Of a DNA stretch of 64,000 nucleotides, positions 28,708 to 38,549 are shown in pieces (position 1 is the first letter of the stretch; every line of letters starts with the position of its first letter). Under the pieces are notes generated by a model. That model was given only the letters and a program-made list of their open reading frames with translations, was not told where the DNA came from and searched no databases. Position numbers and translations under genes: made by a program. This DNA comes from Hyphomonas polymorpha PS728 (lineage in GTDB: Bacteria; Pseudomonadota; Alphaproteobacteria; Caulobacterales; Hyphomonadaceae), in assembly GCF_000685315.1 (NCBI RefSeq), contig NZ_ARYM01000004.1, positions 186,001-250,000 on the forward strand. The letters are read 5' to 3'.

Positions 28708-28836
28708 CGGTTGGCGCGCGGTTGGAGGTTTCGGGCCAGCCGTTGGAGTTTTCCCTGGAGTTCTTTGGCATCCTTGTCCCTCAAAGGGGCGCGCCGGAAT
28801 TCCCCTGAGAGGCGAGCGCTTATCCGGCAGGGAAAG

Positions 28837-29778
28837 TCAGACGATCCGGCCGCGCCCGCCCTGCCGGGCGAGCCACACCCCGCCCAGGATCAGCGCCAAA
28901 GCCAGGGCCGCATTCCAGCTTTGTGTCTCACGGAAGAACAGCCAGCCGAACGCCGCCCCTGCCACCGGTACGGAATAGCCCGTCAGCGACTGGAACGTCG
29001 CCCCGGCCCGCGCCACCAGCGCCATATACAGCACCTGCGCCACGCCCGATGGCCCGATGCCCAGCCCGGCCACCGCCAGCCAGTGATGCCAGCCTGCTGA
29101 AACCGCAGCAGGGTCCACGGTGAACACCATCGGCCAGGACAGCACCGCCGAGACCGTGATGAAGCCTGCCGCCATCGGGATCACCTCCATCGGCGGGGAC
29201 GCGCGGGCGATTAGCGTGCTGGCTGAGAAGGCGAGGGTTGCCAGCAGCAGCAGAAGCTGCGCGGTCATGCTGGCCGAGCCGAAATGCCGGATCGCCTCCG
29301 GGCCGAACAGCGCCACCACCCCGGCAAAGCCGAGCAGGATGCCGATACCGGTATTCCGGGTCATGCGTTCTTCGGAAAACAGGAGGCTGGCGCCCAGCGT
29401 CACGAAGACCGGCGCGGCCGCCGTGTAGAGCGCCGCCAGGCTGGAATCCACCGTCTCCTGCGCCACGGTGATCAGAAAGAAGGGGATCAGCGAGCCGATG
29501 AACCCCATGGCAACGATGACAGCCCAGCGGCGCCGGTCGCTCAGCGGCGGCAGACGCTTTCCGAGTACGAACATCAGGGTGAGCAGAAAGATCGCCCCGC
29601 CGGTCAGCCGCCCAGGGAGTACCCATTCGGGGGGGAGGCCTTCTGCAGTGCCCGTACCGACGGCAATACGGGTCAAACCATAGGCGCCTGCCCACAGAAT
29701 TGTCAGCACGGTGAAGATGATCCAGACGGCCAAAGAGCGGCGCTGGGCGCCAGACTGCGCCGTTTCGGGCATTGTCAT
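28837..29778 (-). CDS. EamA family (DMT) transporter
   Basis: A 313-residue inner-membrane protein with ten predicted helices in two EamA repeats, the drug/metabolite transporter architecture. Family members export amino acids, nucleosides or other small metabolites; substrate cannot be told. The start is ATG 29778, preceded by GGGGAG about 6 nt upstream. The same frame stays open for another 1 kb into gap, but that part is a mirror of the gap gene. The protein ends near a G-R-G-R-I-V tail. Confidence 0.87.
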   Translation of the reverse strand: MTMPETAQSGAQRRSLAVWIIFTVLTILWAGAYGLTRIAVGTGTAEGLPPEWVLPGRLTGGAIFLLTLMFVLGKRLPPLSDRRRWAVIVAMGFIGSLIPFFLITVAQETVDSSLAALYTAAAPVFVTLGASLLFSEERMTRNTGIGILLGFAGVVALFGPEAIRHFGSASMTAQLLLLLATLAFSASTLIARASPPMEVIPMAAGFITVSAVLSWPMVFTVDPAAVSAGWHHWLAVAGLGIGPSGVAQVLYMALVARAGATFQSLTGYSVPVAGAAFGWLFFRETQSWNAALALALILGGVWLARQGGRGRIV

Positions 29779-29973
29779 CGTTGTCTCCCCGCAGCGTCTC
29801 TGCGCCGCCTGTCTCCCCTCCGGACTAGCACGCAGCTTGCAAGCAGCAAGGATGAATTCCCGTTTGTCCCGTTTCGCGTCGCGGTGCCGCATCGTGTGGG
29901 GTGGACGGGGCCGACACACCCATTTAAAGGGGCGCAAGCCTGTGAATTTGCTCGCCCAAGAGGAGAAATAAAG

Positions 29974-30984
29974 ATGACCGTTCGTGTAGCCATCAACGGA
30001 TTCGGCCGCATCGGCCGACTGGTTCTTCGGTCGATCATCGAGCATGGACGCACCGATATCGAAGTGGTGGCCATCAACGATCTCGGACCTGTCGAAACCA
30101 ATGCCCACCTGCTCCGCTTCGATTCGGTCCATGGCCGTTTCCCGGCCGATGTGAAGGTCGATGGTGACAAGATTGTCATCAACGGCAAGCCGATCCTCGT
30201 GACGGCCATCCGTGATCCGAAGGATCTGCCCCACCGCGAACTCGACGTCGATATCGCGATGGAATGCACCGGCATCTTCACCTCCAAAGACAAGGCCTCC
30301 GCGCACCTCGCCGCCGGCGCCAAGCGCGTGCTGGTTTCGGCCCCGGCTGACGGCGCAGACCTCACGGTTGTCTACGGCGTCAACCATGACAAGCTGAAGA
30401 AAGAATTCACCGTCGTCTCCAACGCATCGTGCACCACCAACTGCCTCGCGCCGGTCGCCCAGGTCCTGCACAAGGCCGTCGGCATCGAAAAAGGCATGAT
30501 GACGACGATCCATTCGTACACGAACGACCAGCCTTCGCTCGACCAGATGCACAAGGACCTCTACCGGGCCCGCGCAGCATCTCTGTCGATGATCCCGACC
30601 TCGACCGGCGCTGCCAAGGCTGTCGGCCTGGTGCTGCCGGAACTGAAAGGCAAGCTCGACGGCATCTCGGTGCGCGTGCCCACGCCGAACGTCTCGGTGG
30701 TTGACCTGAAATTCGTCGCCAAGAAGGCCACCACGCCCGAAGAGATTAACGCCGCCATCAAGGCAGCGGCAGACTCCGGCCCGCTGAAGGGCATCCTCGG
30801 CTATACGGACGTGCCGAACGTGTCGTCGGACTTTATCCATGACGACCGCTCCTCGATCTTCCATCTTGATCAGACCAAGGTGATGGACGGCAACTTCGTC
30901 TCGATCATGACCTGGTATGACAATGAGTGGGGCTTCTCGACCCGCATGGCCGACACCGCCATCGCAATGGCGAAGCTTATCTGA
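29974..30984 (+). CDS. gap: type I glyceraldehyde-3-phosphate dehydrogenase
   Basis: A 336-residue enzyme that oxidises glyceraldehyde 3-phosphate to 1,3-bisphosphoglycerate. The NAD-binding N-G-F-G-R-I-G-R is at 8-15, and the catalytic Cys153 lies in S-N-A-S-C-T-T-N. The C-terminal W-Y-D-N-E-W-G-F is intact. AGGAGA precedes the ATG at 29974. It is the first gene of a gap-pgk-aldolase group that covers three consecutive glycolytic/gluconeogenic steps. Confidence 0.97.
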   Translation: MTVRVAINGFGRIGRLVLRSIIEHGRTDIEVVAINDLGPVETNAHLLRFDSVHGRFPADVKVDGDKIVINGKPILVTAIRDPKDLPHRELDVDIAMECTGIFTSKDKASAHLAAGAKRVLVSAPADGADLTVVYGVNHDKLKKEFTVVSNASCTTNCLAPVAQVLHKAVGIEKGMMTTIHSYTNDQPSLDQMHKDLYRARAASLSMIPTSTGAAKAVGLVLPELKGKLDGISVRVPTPNVSVVDLKFVAKKATTPEEINAAIKAAADSGPLKGILGYTDVPNVSSDFIHDDRSSIFHLDQTKVMDGNFVSIMTWYDNEWGFSTRMADTAIAMAKLI

Positions 30985-30996
30985 ACGCCTTCCCCG

Positions 30997-31072
30997 CCGC
31001 TCGCCCCTCCTGCGAAGGCGGGGGCGAACGGCGGCATGTAACCCTTCACGAGCCCCCGCCCCCGGGCGGGGG
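30997..31072 (+). repeat. two GC-rich hairpins between gap and pgk
   Basis: The second hairpin is perfect: 31053-31061 with 31064-31072 (9 bp, effectively 8 with a CCCG loop). It ends 17 nt before the pgk ATG. A less perfect one sits just before it (about 30997-31033). There is no T-run. These may be stability or processing elements that set the gap:pgk ratio; that role is inferred. Confidence 0.5.
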
Positions 31073-31088
31073 TGATCGGAGACACTCC

Positions 31089-32285
31089 ATGCCCTCGTTC
31101 AAACGCATTCCCGATGCAGGAAACCTCACCGGCAAGGTCGCGCTGGTACGCGTGGACTTCAACGTGCCGATGGAAAATGGTCTGGTCACGGACGATACGC
31201 GCCTTCGGGCCGCCATTGACACCGTTCAGTCGCTGCGCACGGCAGGCGCCAAGGTTGCCCTGCTCGCCCATTTCGGCCGGCCGAAGGGCGAACGTGTTGC
31301 CGAGATGAGCCTGGCGCCCATCGCCGGCGCCTTCGCCAAGGTGCTCGGCGCCAATGTCAGCTTCATTGCAGATTGCAAGGGCGAGCATGTGAAGCAAGCA
31401 ATTGCCGATCTTCCGCCTGCCGGCGTGATCCTCCTGGAGAATACCCGCTTCCACAAAGGCGAGGAAAAGGGCGACGCAGAGCTGGCGAAGGAAATCGCCG
31501 CCCTGGGCGACATCTACGTCAACGACGCTTTCTCCGCCGCTCACCGCCGCCATGTCTCGACCGCTGTGCTGGCTGACCTCCTGCCCGCCTATGCCGGCAT
31601 GACGATGGAGGCTGAACTCGACGCGCTCGACAAGGCGCTTGGCGCGCCCGTGCGCCCGGTGATGGCGATTGTCGGCGGGGCGAAGGTCTCCTCCAAGATC
31701 GACCTTCTGAAGAACCTCGTTTCCAAGGTCGACATGCTCGCCATTGGCGGGGGCATGGCCAATACCTTCCTCGCCGCAGATGGCGTGAATGTCGGCAAGT
31801 CGCTCTGCGAGCATGACCTGGCCGGAACCGTCCGCGAGATCCAGTCCGCCGCGAAGGCTTCAGGCTGCGAAATCCTGCTGCCGCGCGATGTCGTCGTGGC
31901 AAAGGAATTCAAGGCGAATGCTGAAAACCGCACCTGCGGCCTGAACGATATTGCTGCGGACGAAATGGTGCTGGACGCAGGCGCCGAAACCATCCGCTAC
32001 CTGACCGACGCCCTCTCCCGCGCCAAGACCGTGATCTGGAACGGCCCGCTCGGCGCCTTCGAGCTGACCCCGTTTGACACCGCCACCGTGAAACTCGCCG
32101 AGGCTGCTGCAACCCTCGCCAAGTCCGGCACACTCGTCGCTGTCGCCGGTGGTGGGGATACGGTCGCCGCGCTCAACCATGCCGGGGTCGCGGGCGATTT
32201 CACCTTTGTTTCCACCGCAGGCGGAGCATTCCTGGAATGGATGGAAGGCAAGGAGCTGCCGGGCGTCACCGCCCTGCTCAAATAG
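31089..32285 (+). CDS. pgk: phosphoglycerate kinase
   Basis: A 398-residue kinase that makes ATP from 1,3-bisphosphoglycerate. Substrate-site motifs are R-V-D-F-N-V-P near 19-25 and [10 protein letters not shown] near 56-65. The C-terminal nucleotide-site loops [10 protein letters not shown] (here I-W-N-G) and G-G-G-D-T-V-A-A are present. I placed the start at ATG 31089 (M-P-S-F-K-R-I). It lies about 100 nt after gap, with two GC-rich hairpins between. Confidence 0.97.
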   Translation: MPSFKRIPDAGNLTGKVALVRVDFNVPMENGLVTDDTRLRAAIDTVQSLRTAGAKVALLAHFGRPKGERVAEMSLAPIAGAFAKVLGANVSFIADCKGEHVKQAIADLPPAGVILLENTRFHKGEEKGDAELAKEIAALGDIYVNDAFSAAHRRHVSTAVLADLLPAYAGMTMEAELDALDKALGAPVRPVMAIVGGAKVSSKIDLLKNLVSKVDMLAIGGGMANTFLAADGVNVGKSLCEHDLAGTVREIQSAAKASGCEILLPRDVVVAKEFKANAENRTCGLNDIAADEMVLDAGAETIRYLTDALSRAKTVIWNGPLGAFELTPFDTATVKLAEAAATLAKSGTLVAVAGGGDTVAALNHAGVAGDFTFVSTAGGAFLEWMEGKELPGVTALLK

Positions 32286-32392
32286 CCCCGCTCTGCTGCT
32301 GCGCGGCGCCGTTCTTGCAAGGGGCGCCACAAAGCGGACAAGAATCCAAGTCAGTTAGCCACCAACGAACGAACCTACCGGGACAGAACATC

Positions 32393-33286
32393 ATGATGAA
32401 CGCACAAATGGCAAAACAGGTCGCCGAAAAGCCTGGCTTTATCGCAGCGCTCGATCAGTCGGGCGGCTCGACCCCGAAAGCCCTGCGCCTCTATGGCATT
32501 CAGGAAAGCGCTTACAGCAATGATGAGGAAATGTACGCCCTCATCCACCAGATGCGTGCCCGGATCATCAAGTCGCCTGCCTTCACCGGTGAGAAGGTTG
32601 TCGGCGCCATCCTGTTCGAGCGCACCATGGACGGCGAGATCGACGGCATTCCGACCGCAGAATATCTCTGGACGAAGCGTCAGGTTGTTCCCTTCCTGAA
32701 GGTGGACAAGGGCCTGGCCGACGAGAAAGACGGCGTGCAGCTGATGAAGCCGATGCCGGAGCTGGACACCCTGCTTGAGCGCGCCGTCGCCAAGGGCATT
32801 TTCGGCACCAAGATGCGCTCGGTCATCAACGCCGCCAATGCCGAAGGCATCGCCGCCGTCGTTGCCCAGCAGTTTGATGTTGGCCGCCAGATCCTCGGCC
32901 ATGGCCTGATGCCGATCATCGAGCCGGAAGTGACCATCACCATCGCCGACAAAGCCGAAGCCGAGGAAATCCTGCTGGCCGAAATCCTGAAACAGCTCGA
33001 CGCACTGGGCCATGACAAGCAGGTGATGCTGAAACTGTCGCTGCCGACGAAGGCAAACCTCTACAAGCCGCTGGTCGACCATCCGCGCGTCATGCGCGTC
33101 GTTGCCCTGTCGGGCGGCTACAGCCGTGAGGAAGCCAACAACAAGCTGGCCGCAAACACGGGCATCATCGCCTCCTTCTCGCGCGCGCTGACCGAGGGCC
33201 TCTCCGCCCAGCAGGCAGACAGCGATTTCGATGCCGTGCTCGGCGACACGATCGACTGCATCTGCGAAGCCTCCAAGGCCGGCTGA
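32393..33286 (+). CDS. fda: class I fructose-bisphosphate aldolase (Staphylococcus FdaA-like)
   Basis: A 297-residue aldolase that interconverts fructose 1,6-bisphosphate with two triose phosphates. [14 protein letters not shown] near 15-28 is the hallmark of the compact class I family known from Staphylococcus. Lys214 in M-L-K-L-S-L-P is the probable Schiff-base lysine. Many proteobacteria instead use a zinc-dependent class II enzyme. ATG 32393 is followed directly by a second ATG. It closes the gap-pgk-fda group and is followed by a terminator. Confidence 0.93.
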   Translation: MMNAQMAKQVAEKPGFIAALDQSGGSTPKALRLYGIQESAYSNDEEMYALIHQMRARIIKSPAFTGEKVVGAILFERTMDGEIDGIPTAEYLWTKRQVVPFLKVDKGLADEKDGVQLMKPMPELDTLLERAVAKGIFGTKMRSVINAANAEGIAAVVAQQFDVGRQILGHGLMPIIEPEVTITIADKAEAEEILLAEILKQLDALGHDKQVMLKLSLPTKANLYKPLVDHPRVMRVVALSGGYSREEANNKLAANTGIIASFSRALTEGLSAQQADSDFDAVLGDTIDCICEASKAG

Positions 33287-33340
33287 GTGAATTGACCGGC
33301 CTGCCCTCTTGAGGGCCGGGCAAGTCACCCCATTTCAGAA

Positions 33341-33370
33341 GGCGCAGCGCATCCGCCGCTGCGCCTTTTT
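33341..33370 (+). terminator. intrinsic terminator after the aldolase gene
   Basis: A perfect 9-bp stem (33341-33349 with 33357-33365) with a 7-nt loop is followed by five T. It lies 54 nt after the fda stop and 24 nt before the next gene. Confidence 0.92.
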
Positions 33371-33393
33371 CATACCCTCAAGGAGCCGGCCCG

Positions 33394-33690
33394 ATGAAAT
33401 GCCCTGTCGATGGTGAAACCCTGGTGATCGCCGAGCGGTCCGGCGTCGAGATCGACTATTGCCCCAAATGCCGGGGCGTCTGGCTGGACCGGGGCGAACT
33501 CGACAAGATCATTGACCGGGCCGCCACCGTCATCCCCGCCCCTTCTGCGCCCCATCCCGAAGCCCACCCGCCGGAACATTACCGCGACGAGGACCGCTTC
33601 CGCGACCGCGATGATGATGACGACTGGAAATACCGGAAAGGCAAACGCAACAGACGCGAAAGCTTCCTGAGCGATCTGTTCGATTTCTGA
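33394..33690 (+). CDS. TFIIB-type zinc-ribbon protein
   Basis: A 98-residue protein. Its N-terminal third is a zinc ribbon of the zf-TFIIB type: C3-P-V-D, then C23-P-K-C26-R-G-V-W-L-D-R-G-E-L. The rest is low complexity: a proline- and histidine-rich linker, a D-R-D-D-D-D-D-W acidic patch, then a basic K-R-N-R-R stretch. The function is unknown; a nucleic-acid or protein-binding role is plausible. It begins right after the fda terminator. Confidence 0.85.
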   Translation: MKCPVDGETLVIAERSGVEIDYCPKCRGVWLDRGELDKIIDRAATVIPAPSAPHPEAHPPEHYRDEDRFRDRDDDDDWKYRKGKRNRRESFLSDLFDF

Positions 33691-33828
33691 GCCGTGCCGG
33701 GGCAGGATCTTACCGCCCGCTAGCTGCTGATAAACGCAAATCTGGACTTCGCCCCCAAAGACGGGCCATACTTTTCCCATGCCGCGCGCGGGCAAGACGC
33801 CCGCAAATCCGCGCCAAGGGGAAACGCC

Positions 33829-35925
33829 ATGAAACCCAGATCCACCCTGCTTGCCTCCGCCGCGATGACGGCCATCCTGCTCGCGGGCGCCTGCACAACG
33901 CAGGCCGCCGCCCCGGAAACCCGCCTGGTATCTGCCGCCGAAGAACCCGCCCTGCGCCAGCTGGCACAGGCGATGATGGCGGATATTGAAACCAATCCGG
34001 CCTCGGCGGCCGAATTTGCCGCCCGTTGCACAGGCGGTCTCGGCCTCAGCGAGCGTATCCTGGCCGATCTGGAAACCCGCACTGCAGCGCCCAGCCTCGC
34101 TGACCTGCAGGATTTCGATACGCTGTCCAATCTCATCTATTCGGTCGGCTATGGCGAGGCGGGCCTGCTGGCAGAAACCAATCCGGACCCGGAAATCCGC
34201 ACCGCCGGCGAAGACTGCCAGCAGAAAGCGATGGACATCACCACCCAGGTTTCCCTTTCGCGCCCGGTGTTTGACCGGTTGTCCGCGATTGACGCCGCCG
34301 CGCTGGATGAGCGCTCCGCCTGGCTGCTTCAGCGCACTCTGCGGGACTATCGCCGCGCCGGTGTCGACCGGGACGAAGCAACGCGTGACAAGATCCGTGC
34401 CCTGAATGCCGAGCTTGCCGGCATCAGTACGGAGTTCAACCGCAACCTTCGGGAAATCCAGGGCTCGGTCAAGGTGACGCCTGAAGCGCTTGCCGGCATG
34501 CCTCAGGATTATATCGAGGCCCATGCGCCGGGCGAAGACGGCCTGGTCACCATCACGACCGACTATCCAGATACCCAGCCGGTCTTCACCTATTCACCGA
34601 ATGACGCGATGAAGAAGGATCTTGCCCGGGCAAGTGGCCTGCGGGCCTATCCGGAAAATGTCGCCCCGCTGCGCGGTCTTCTGGAAAAGCGCTATGAGCT
34701 GGCCAACCTGCTCGGCTATCCGAACTATGCGGCCTATATCACGGAAGACAAGATGTCCGGCTCGCCGGAAACCGTGCACACCTTCCTGAACGAGGTGGAA
34801 GCGGCCGCCCGCAATGCGTCGCAGATCGAGTTTGCCCGCCTTCTTGCCAAGAAGCGGGAAAGCGAGCCGGCAGCCACCACCATCGGAGACTGGAGCCGCG
34901 CCTATCTGGCCGAACAGATCCGCCAATCGGACTATGATCTGAACTCTCAGGAAGTACGCAAGTATTTCGCCTACAATAATGTCCGTACAGGGATCTTCTC
35001 TCTGGTGGAAGATCTTTTCGGCGTCGAAGTGCGCGACTGGGACGGTGCCCCTGTCTGGCATGAAAGCGTCACGGCGCACGAGATGTACAAGGACGGCGCG
35101 CTGATGGGCCGGTTCTTCCTCGACATGCATCCGCGCGAAGGCAAGTTCAAACACGCCGCCGCCTTCCCCATCCGTCTTGGCCCGACAAGCGAAGGCGTGC
35201 CCGTCGCTGCCCTCGTCTGCAACTTTCCTGCCGGGGATCATTCAACCGGGCTGATGGAGCATATCCAGGTTGAAACCTTCCTGCATGAATTCGGCCACCT
35301 TCTCCACTCGATGTTCTCCGCCCAACCCGATTATGCCAGCCTGAACATGGGCACGGTGGAATGGGACTTCATCGAAGCCCCCTCCCAGATGCTGGAAAAC
35401 TGGGTCTGGGATTATGATACGCTGGCGAAATTCGCCGTCGATGCGGACGGCAACACCATCCCGCCCGAGCTCGTAGCCAAGATGAATGCGGCGCGCAATT
35501 TCGGCAAAGGCGTCAATACGCTCCGCCAGCTGATCATCGCCAATACATCTCTGGATTATTACAATCTGCCGCCCGGCGAGGTTGATCTTCTTGGTGTGAT
35601 GAAAGGCCATTCCGACCGGCTGAGCCTGTTCGAGCAGGTTCCCGATATCCATCCCTATGCCAGCATTGGCCATTTCGATGGCTATTCGGCGATCTACTAC
35701 ACTTATCAATGGTCGCTTGCGATCTCGACAGACCTTTTCTCGGTGTTCGAGCAGAACGGCCTGCGGGATGAGGCAACTGCGGCGCGTTACCGGGATCTGG
35801 TGCTCGCGCCAGGATCGTCCAAACCTGCCGCTCAGCTGGTGCATGATTTCCTCGGCCGCGACTGGTCGCCGGAAGCCTATGAACAGCTGCTGCTGAATGC
35901 CGCCAGAGAAGAAGGCGCCAACTGA
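33829..35925 (+). CDS. M3 family oligopeptidase, lipoprotein
   Basis: A 698-residue zinc metallopeptidase of the thimet oligopeptidase/Dcp family with a lipoprotein signal (L-L-A-G-A-C, Cys22). The zinc motif is H486-E-F-G-H490, and the C-terminal Y-x-Y-x-W-S-x-A-x-S (here Y-Y-T-Y-Q-W-S-L-A-I-S) is the family substrate-binding loop. It should trim short peptides in the periplasm. Cytoplasmic relatives lack the signal. It is followed 3 nt later by a DUF1272 gene. Confidence 0.9.
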   Translation: MKPRSTLLASAAMTAILLAGACTTQAAAPETRLVSAAEEPALRQLAQAMMADIETNPASAAEFAARCTGGLGLSERILADLETRTAAPSLADLQDFDTLSNLIYSVGYGEAGLLAETNPDPEIRTAGEDCQQKAMDITTQVSLSRPVFDRLSAIDAAALDERSAWLLQRTLRDYRRAGVDRDEATRDKIRALNAELAGISTEFNRNLREIQGSVKVTPEALAGMPQDYIEAHAPGEDGLVTITTDYPDTQPVFTYSPNDAMKKDLARASGLRAYPENVAPLRGLLEKRYELANLLGYPNYAAYITEDKMSGSPETVHTFLNEVEAAARNASQIEFARLLAKKRESEPAATTIGDWSRAYLAEQIRQSDYDLNSQEVRKYFAYNNVRTGIFSLVEDLFGVEVRDWDGAPVWHESVTAHEMYKDGALMGRFFLDMHPREGKFKHAAAFPIRLGPTSEGVPVAALVCNFPAGDHSTGLMEHIQVETFLHEFGHLLHSMFSAQPDYASLNMGTVEWDFIEAPSQMLENWVWDYDTLAKFAVDADGNTIPPELVAKMNAARNFGKGVNTLRQLIIANTSLDYYNLPPGEVDLLGVMKGHSDRLSLFEQVPDIHPYASIGHFDGYSAIYYTYQWSLAISTDLFSVFEQNGLRDEATAARYRDLVLAPGSSKPAAQLVHDFLGRDWSPEAYEQLLLNAAREEGAN

Positions 35926-35928
35926 CCC

Positions 35929-36159
35929 ATGCTGGAAATGCGCCCCAACTGCGAGTGCTGCGACCGCGATCTGCCCCCGGATGAACCCGGCGCCTTCATC
36001 TGTTCGTTTGAATGCACCTTCTGCGACGAGTGCGCCGATGGTGAGCTTGATGGGGTCTGCCCCAATTGCCGGGGCGATCTGGAGCCCCGGCCGATGCGCC
36101 GGGGCGCGGCGCTGGCGAAAAATCCCGCCAGCACGAAACGTGTGCTGAAGAAGGGGTAA
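35929..36159 (+). CDS. DUF1272 zinc-ribbon protein
   Basis: A 76-residue protein of DUF1272. It is unusually cysteine-rich: C-E-C-C near 8-11, F-I-C, F-E-C-T-F-C-D-E-C near 28-36, and C-P-N-C-R-G near 44-49. It ends in a basic tail. It probably binds one or two zinc ions. No role is known. It starts 3 nt after the M3 peptidase stop and so is likely translated from the same message. Confidence 0.87.
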   Translation: MLEMRPNCECCDRDLPPDEPGAFICSFECTFCDECADGELDGVCPNCRGDLEPRPMRRGAALAKNPASTKRVLKKG

Positions 36160-36180
36160 AGCCCCCCTTCCCGCGCGGTG

Positions 36181-36453
36181 TCAGCCCTTGGTGCCGGCCA
36201 CCGGGGCGGCGGGCGCAAAGGGGGATTGAACCAGCTTCAGCGTCAGGCGGCGGGCCAGCGGCGCCACGATCAGGATCGCCGGATAGGCCAGCATGAAGGC
36301 GAGGCCCCAGGAATGCATCCAGCGGCTGAAGAAGTCCGGCGGCAGGCCGACATTGATCGCCGTGATGGCGCCCGACATCAGGAAGCTCATGAAGAAGGCC
36401 ATGAACAGGCCGAAGAGGGGCTGGAAAAGGCGAACAGGCAGTTTCTTGGTCAT
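36181..36453 (-). CDS. DUF2798 family small membrane protein
   Basis: A 90-residue protein with two transmembrane helices (about 10-31 and 46-68), matching DUF2798. The start M-T-K-K-L-P (ATG 36453) is chosen because the family begins just before the first helix. Function is unknown. A perfect palindrome at 36479-36495, 26 nt upstream of the start, is a probable repressor site. Confidence 0.8.
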   Translation of the reverse strand: MTKKLPVRLFQPLFGLFMAFFMSFLMSGAITAINVGLPPDFFSRWMHSWGLAFMLAYPAILIVAPLARRLTLKLVQSPFAPAAPVAGTKG

Positions 36454-36478
36454 GACGCGTCGTTGTCCCGAGAATAAC

Positions 36479-36495
36479 AGTTCCAATTTGGAACT
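36479..36495. promoter_or_regulatory. 17-bp perfect palindrome, probable operator
   Basis: AGTTCCAATTTGGAACT: two exact 8-bp half-sites around a central T. It lies 26 nt before the DUF2798 start codon and 72 nt before the thiE start on the other strand. The symmetry and position fit a dimeric repressor such as a TetR or MarR/HxlR-type protein. No regulator gene is adjacent. Confidence 0.65.
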
Positions 36496-36566
36496 TATAG
36501 ACATTGCTGCGGGAGCTCTACGCCTTCCGTTGACTTCCCCCGGCCGGGGCGCCAGAGGCTGCTGCC

Positions 36567-37235
36567 ATGTCTGACAAAGCCCCACCCCGCGCCCGCACAC
36601 GTCTCTATCTGATCACGCCGCCGCAGATCGGCGACGTGCAGGCCTTCGGAAAATCACTGGAGGACGCCCTCCGCGCCGGGGATGTGGCCTCCCTGCAGCT
36701 GCGCCTCAAGGGCCAGGATGGCATGATAGATATGCAGGCCACGCGCAACGTTGGCCGCGCCGTCATCGCCATGGCCCAGGAGGCGGGCGTAGCCGTGCTG
36801 ATCAACGATTCTGCCGAGCTGGCCCAGGAACTGGGCGCAGACGGGGTACATGTCGGCTGGGATGACATGCCGGTGAAAACCGCCCGCAAGCTGCTGGGGC
36901 CCGATGCCATCATCGGCGCCACCGCCAAGAACTCCTATCACCGCGCCATGCAGGCGGGGGAAGACGGCGCCGATTATGTCGCCTTCGGCGCTTTCTACCC
37001 CACCGCCACCAAGGAAGGCACAGTGCCTGCCGAGCTGGAGCTTCTGGAAGTCTGGCAGGCCGCCATGCTGGTCCCCTGCGTCGCCATCGGCGGCATTACT
37101 GTTGCCAACGCCGCCCCGCTGGTCACCGCCGGGGCAGACTTCCTGGCCGTTTCCAGCGGAGTCTGGAACCATGAAGAAGGCCCTGCCGCAGCGGTCAGGG
37201 CCTTCAACGCGATCTTCGACGAACTGGCGCCCTGA
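36567..37235 (+). CDS. thiE: thiamine phosphate synthase
   Basis: A 222-residue TIM-barrel enzyme that joins HMP pyrophosphate and thiazole phosphate. L-Q-L-R-L-K is near 46-51, L-I-N-D-S-A-E-L-A near 75-83 and G-A-D-G-V-H-V-G near 88-95. A-D-Y-V-A-F-G-A-F-Y-P-T is the variant of the G-P-x-x-x-T loop, and A-I-G-G-I follows. I see no TPP riboswitch upstream and no other thi genes. Its stop directly abuts the stop of the convergent DUF4282 gene. Confidence 0.88.
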   Translation: MSDKAPPRARTRLYLITPPQIGDVQAFGKSLEDALRAGDVASLQLRLKGQDGMIDMQATRNVGRAVIAMAQEAGVAVLINDSAELAQELGADGVHVGWDDMPVKTARKLLGPDAIIGATAKNSYHRAMQAGEDGADYVAFGAFYPTATKEGTVPAELELLEVWQAAMLVPCVAIGGITVANAAPLVTAGADFLAVSSGVWNHEEGPAAAVRAFNAIFDELAP

Positions 37236-37547
37236 TCAGGCGGCCGGGGGCACTACCGGCGGGACGCCCTTGGCGGTCTTGATGTCCCGCAGGTCATCGG
37301 CCATGCGGAACAGCAGCATGTAAAGCTCGCACATGAACCGCCAGAACAGCAGCCCGAGAGCCGCCCCGATGATCGAGCCGATAACCATCCCGATCCCGCC
37401 AAAGAAGCTGAAGCTGACCATGGTGCCAAGCCCGGAGAGAACTCCGGCGATCAGCCCGAGCGCGATACCGATCAGCCCCAGATAGTAGAGAATGGTGATC
37501 AGCTTGGTGCCGATCAGCTTGTCGAATGACAGGAATTGATTGACCAT
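37236..37547 (-). CDS. DUF4282 family membrane protein
   Basis: A 103-residue protein with an N-terminal amphipathic stretch, two hydrophobic segments (about 17-38 and 46-70) and a short cytoplasmic tail ending in prolines. F-W-R-F-M-C-E-L-Y-M-L-L-F-R-M near 68-82 is the DUF4282 hallmark. No function is known. It is convergent with thiE and has no space between stop codons. Confidence 0.82.
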   Translation of the reverse strand: MVNQFLSFDKLIGTKLITILYYLGLIGIALGLIAGVLSGLGTMVSFSFFGGIGMVIGSIIGAALGLLFWRFMCELYMLLFRMADDLRDIKTAKGVPPVVPPAA

Positions 37548-37716
37548 GGCTTCAGCCCTCCTTTGCTCATGGAAGGCCAGAGTGCCGGGAGTTGACGCTT
37601 ACGGCAACCACCTTAAAAGCCGGTATAGCCATTAACACTCCGGCGCCTTGACCCTGAGCGATCAAAGGCTTACGCCCCCGCTTCCCGCCAGAAATGCGCC
37701 CAGACGAGACGATCCC

Positions 37717-38538
37717 ATGTCGAAACCCTCCCCCGTTGGCACTGTGATGATCGCCGCTGCCCTCGCCGCAGGCCGCAGCCTGGCCCGCGATTTCGGCGAG
37801 GTGGAAAACCTGCAGGTCTCCCGCAAAGGCCCGGCAGACTTCGTTACCAGCGCCGACATGCGCGCCGAAGAGATCATCTATAACAGCCTCACCAAGGCCC
37901 GCCCCGGCTATGGCTTCCTGATGGAAGAGCGCGGCATCGTCGAAGGCACCGACAAGTCCAACCGCTTCATCGTCGATCCCCTGGATGGCACGCTGAACTT
38001 CATGCATGGCCAGCCCCATTACGCCGTCTCCATCGGACTGGAGCGCGATGGGCGGCCATTTGCGGGCGTCGTGTTCGATGTCGCCAAGAATGAGATTTTC
38101 TGGGCCGAAGTGGGCCGTGGCTGCTGGCTGGAACAGCGCAAGCTGCGCGTGGCTGCCCGCAAGAAGCTCGGCGAAGCGGTCGTCGCCACCGGCACGCCAT
38201 GGATGGGCAAGAGCGAGGAAAGCCACATCACCTTCGCCCGCGAGATGGCCGCGATGACGCCCGCCACCGCCGGCATCCGCCGCTATGGATCGGCCGCGCT
38301 GGACCTCGCCTGGGTCGCCGCCGGCCGGTTTGATGCCTTCTGGGAACGCGGTCTGAAGCCCTGGGACATCGCCGCAGGCATCGTCCTGGTGCGCGAGGCA
38401 GGTGGCATCATCGAGGAAATCGAAGGCGCCGACGTCATGAAAACCGGCAACATCCTCGCCGGCAATGAAGACATCGTGCCCAGCGTGATGGAACAGCTGC
38501 GCCATGCCGGCTCCTTCGGCAAGGCCGCGAAGGTCTGA
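37717..38538 (+). CDS. inositol monophosphatase family protein (SuhB-like)
   Basis: A 273-residue Mg2+-dependent phosphatase. Metal-binding residues are in M-E-E-R-G (Glu70/Glu71) and D87-P-L-D90-G-T, and the C-terminal W-D-I-A-A-G supplies a further Asp. The family hydrolyses inositol monophosphate and, in SuhB, also helps rRNA transcription complexes; which applies here is unknown. I chose ATG 37717; the open frame upstream has no domain residues. It is a single gene. Confidence 0.9.
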   Translation: MSKPSPVGTVMIAAALAAGRSLARDFGEVENLQVSRKGPADFVTSADMRAEEIIYNSLTKARPGYGFLMEERGIVEGTDKSNRFIVDPLDGTLNFMHGQPHYAVSIGLERDGRPFAGVVFDVAKNEIFWAEVGRGCWLEQRKLRVAARKKLGEAVVATGTPWMGKSEESHITFAREMAAMTPATAGIRRYGSAALDLAWVAAGRFDAFWERGLKPWDIAAGIVLVREAGGIIEEIEGADVMKTGNILAGNEDIVPSVMEQLRHAGSFGKAAKV

Positions 38539-38549
38539 TCAGACTTAAA

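Noticed and set aside
29779..30864. Extension of the EamA frame upstream across gap, and of the gap frame upstream across the EamA gene
   Set aside because: Each extension is only the complement of the other gene. Clear starts with ribosome-binding sites exist at 29778 and 29974.
36454..36566. TPP riboswitch before thiE
   Set aside because: The leader is too short and lacks the conserved CUGAGA and ACCUGA blocks.
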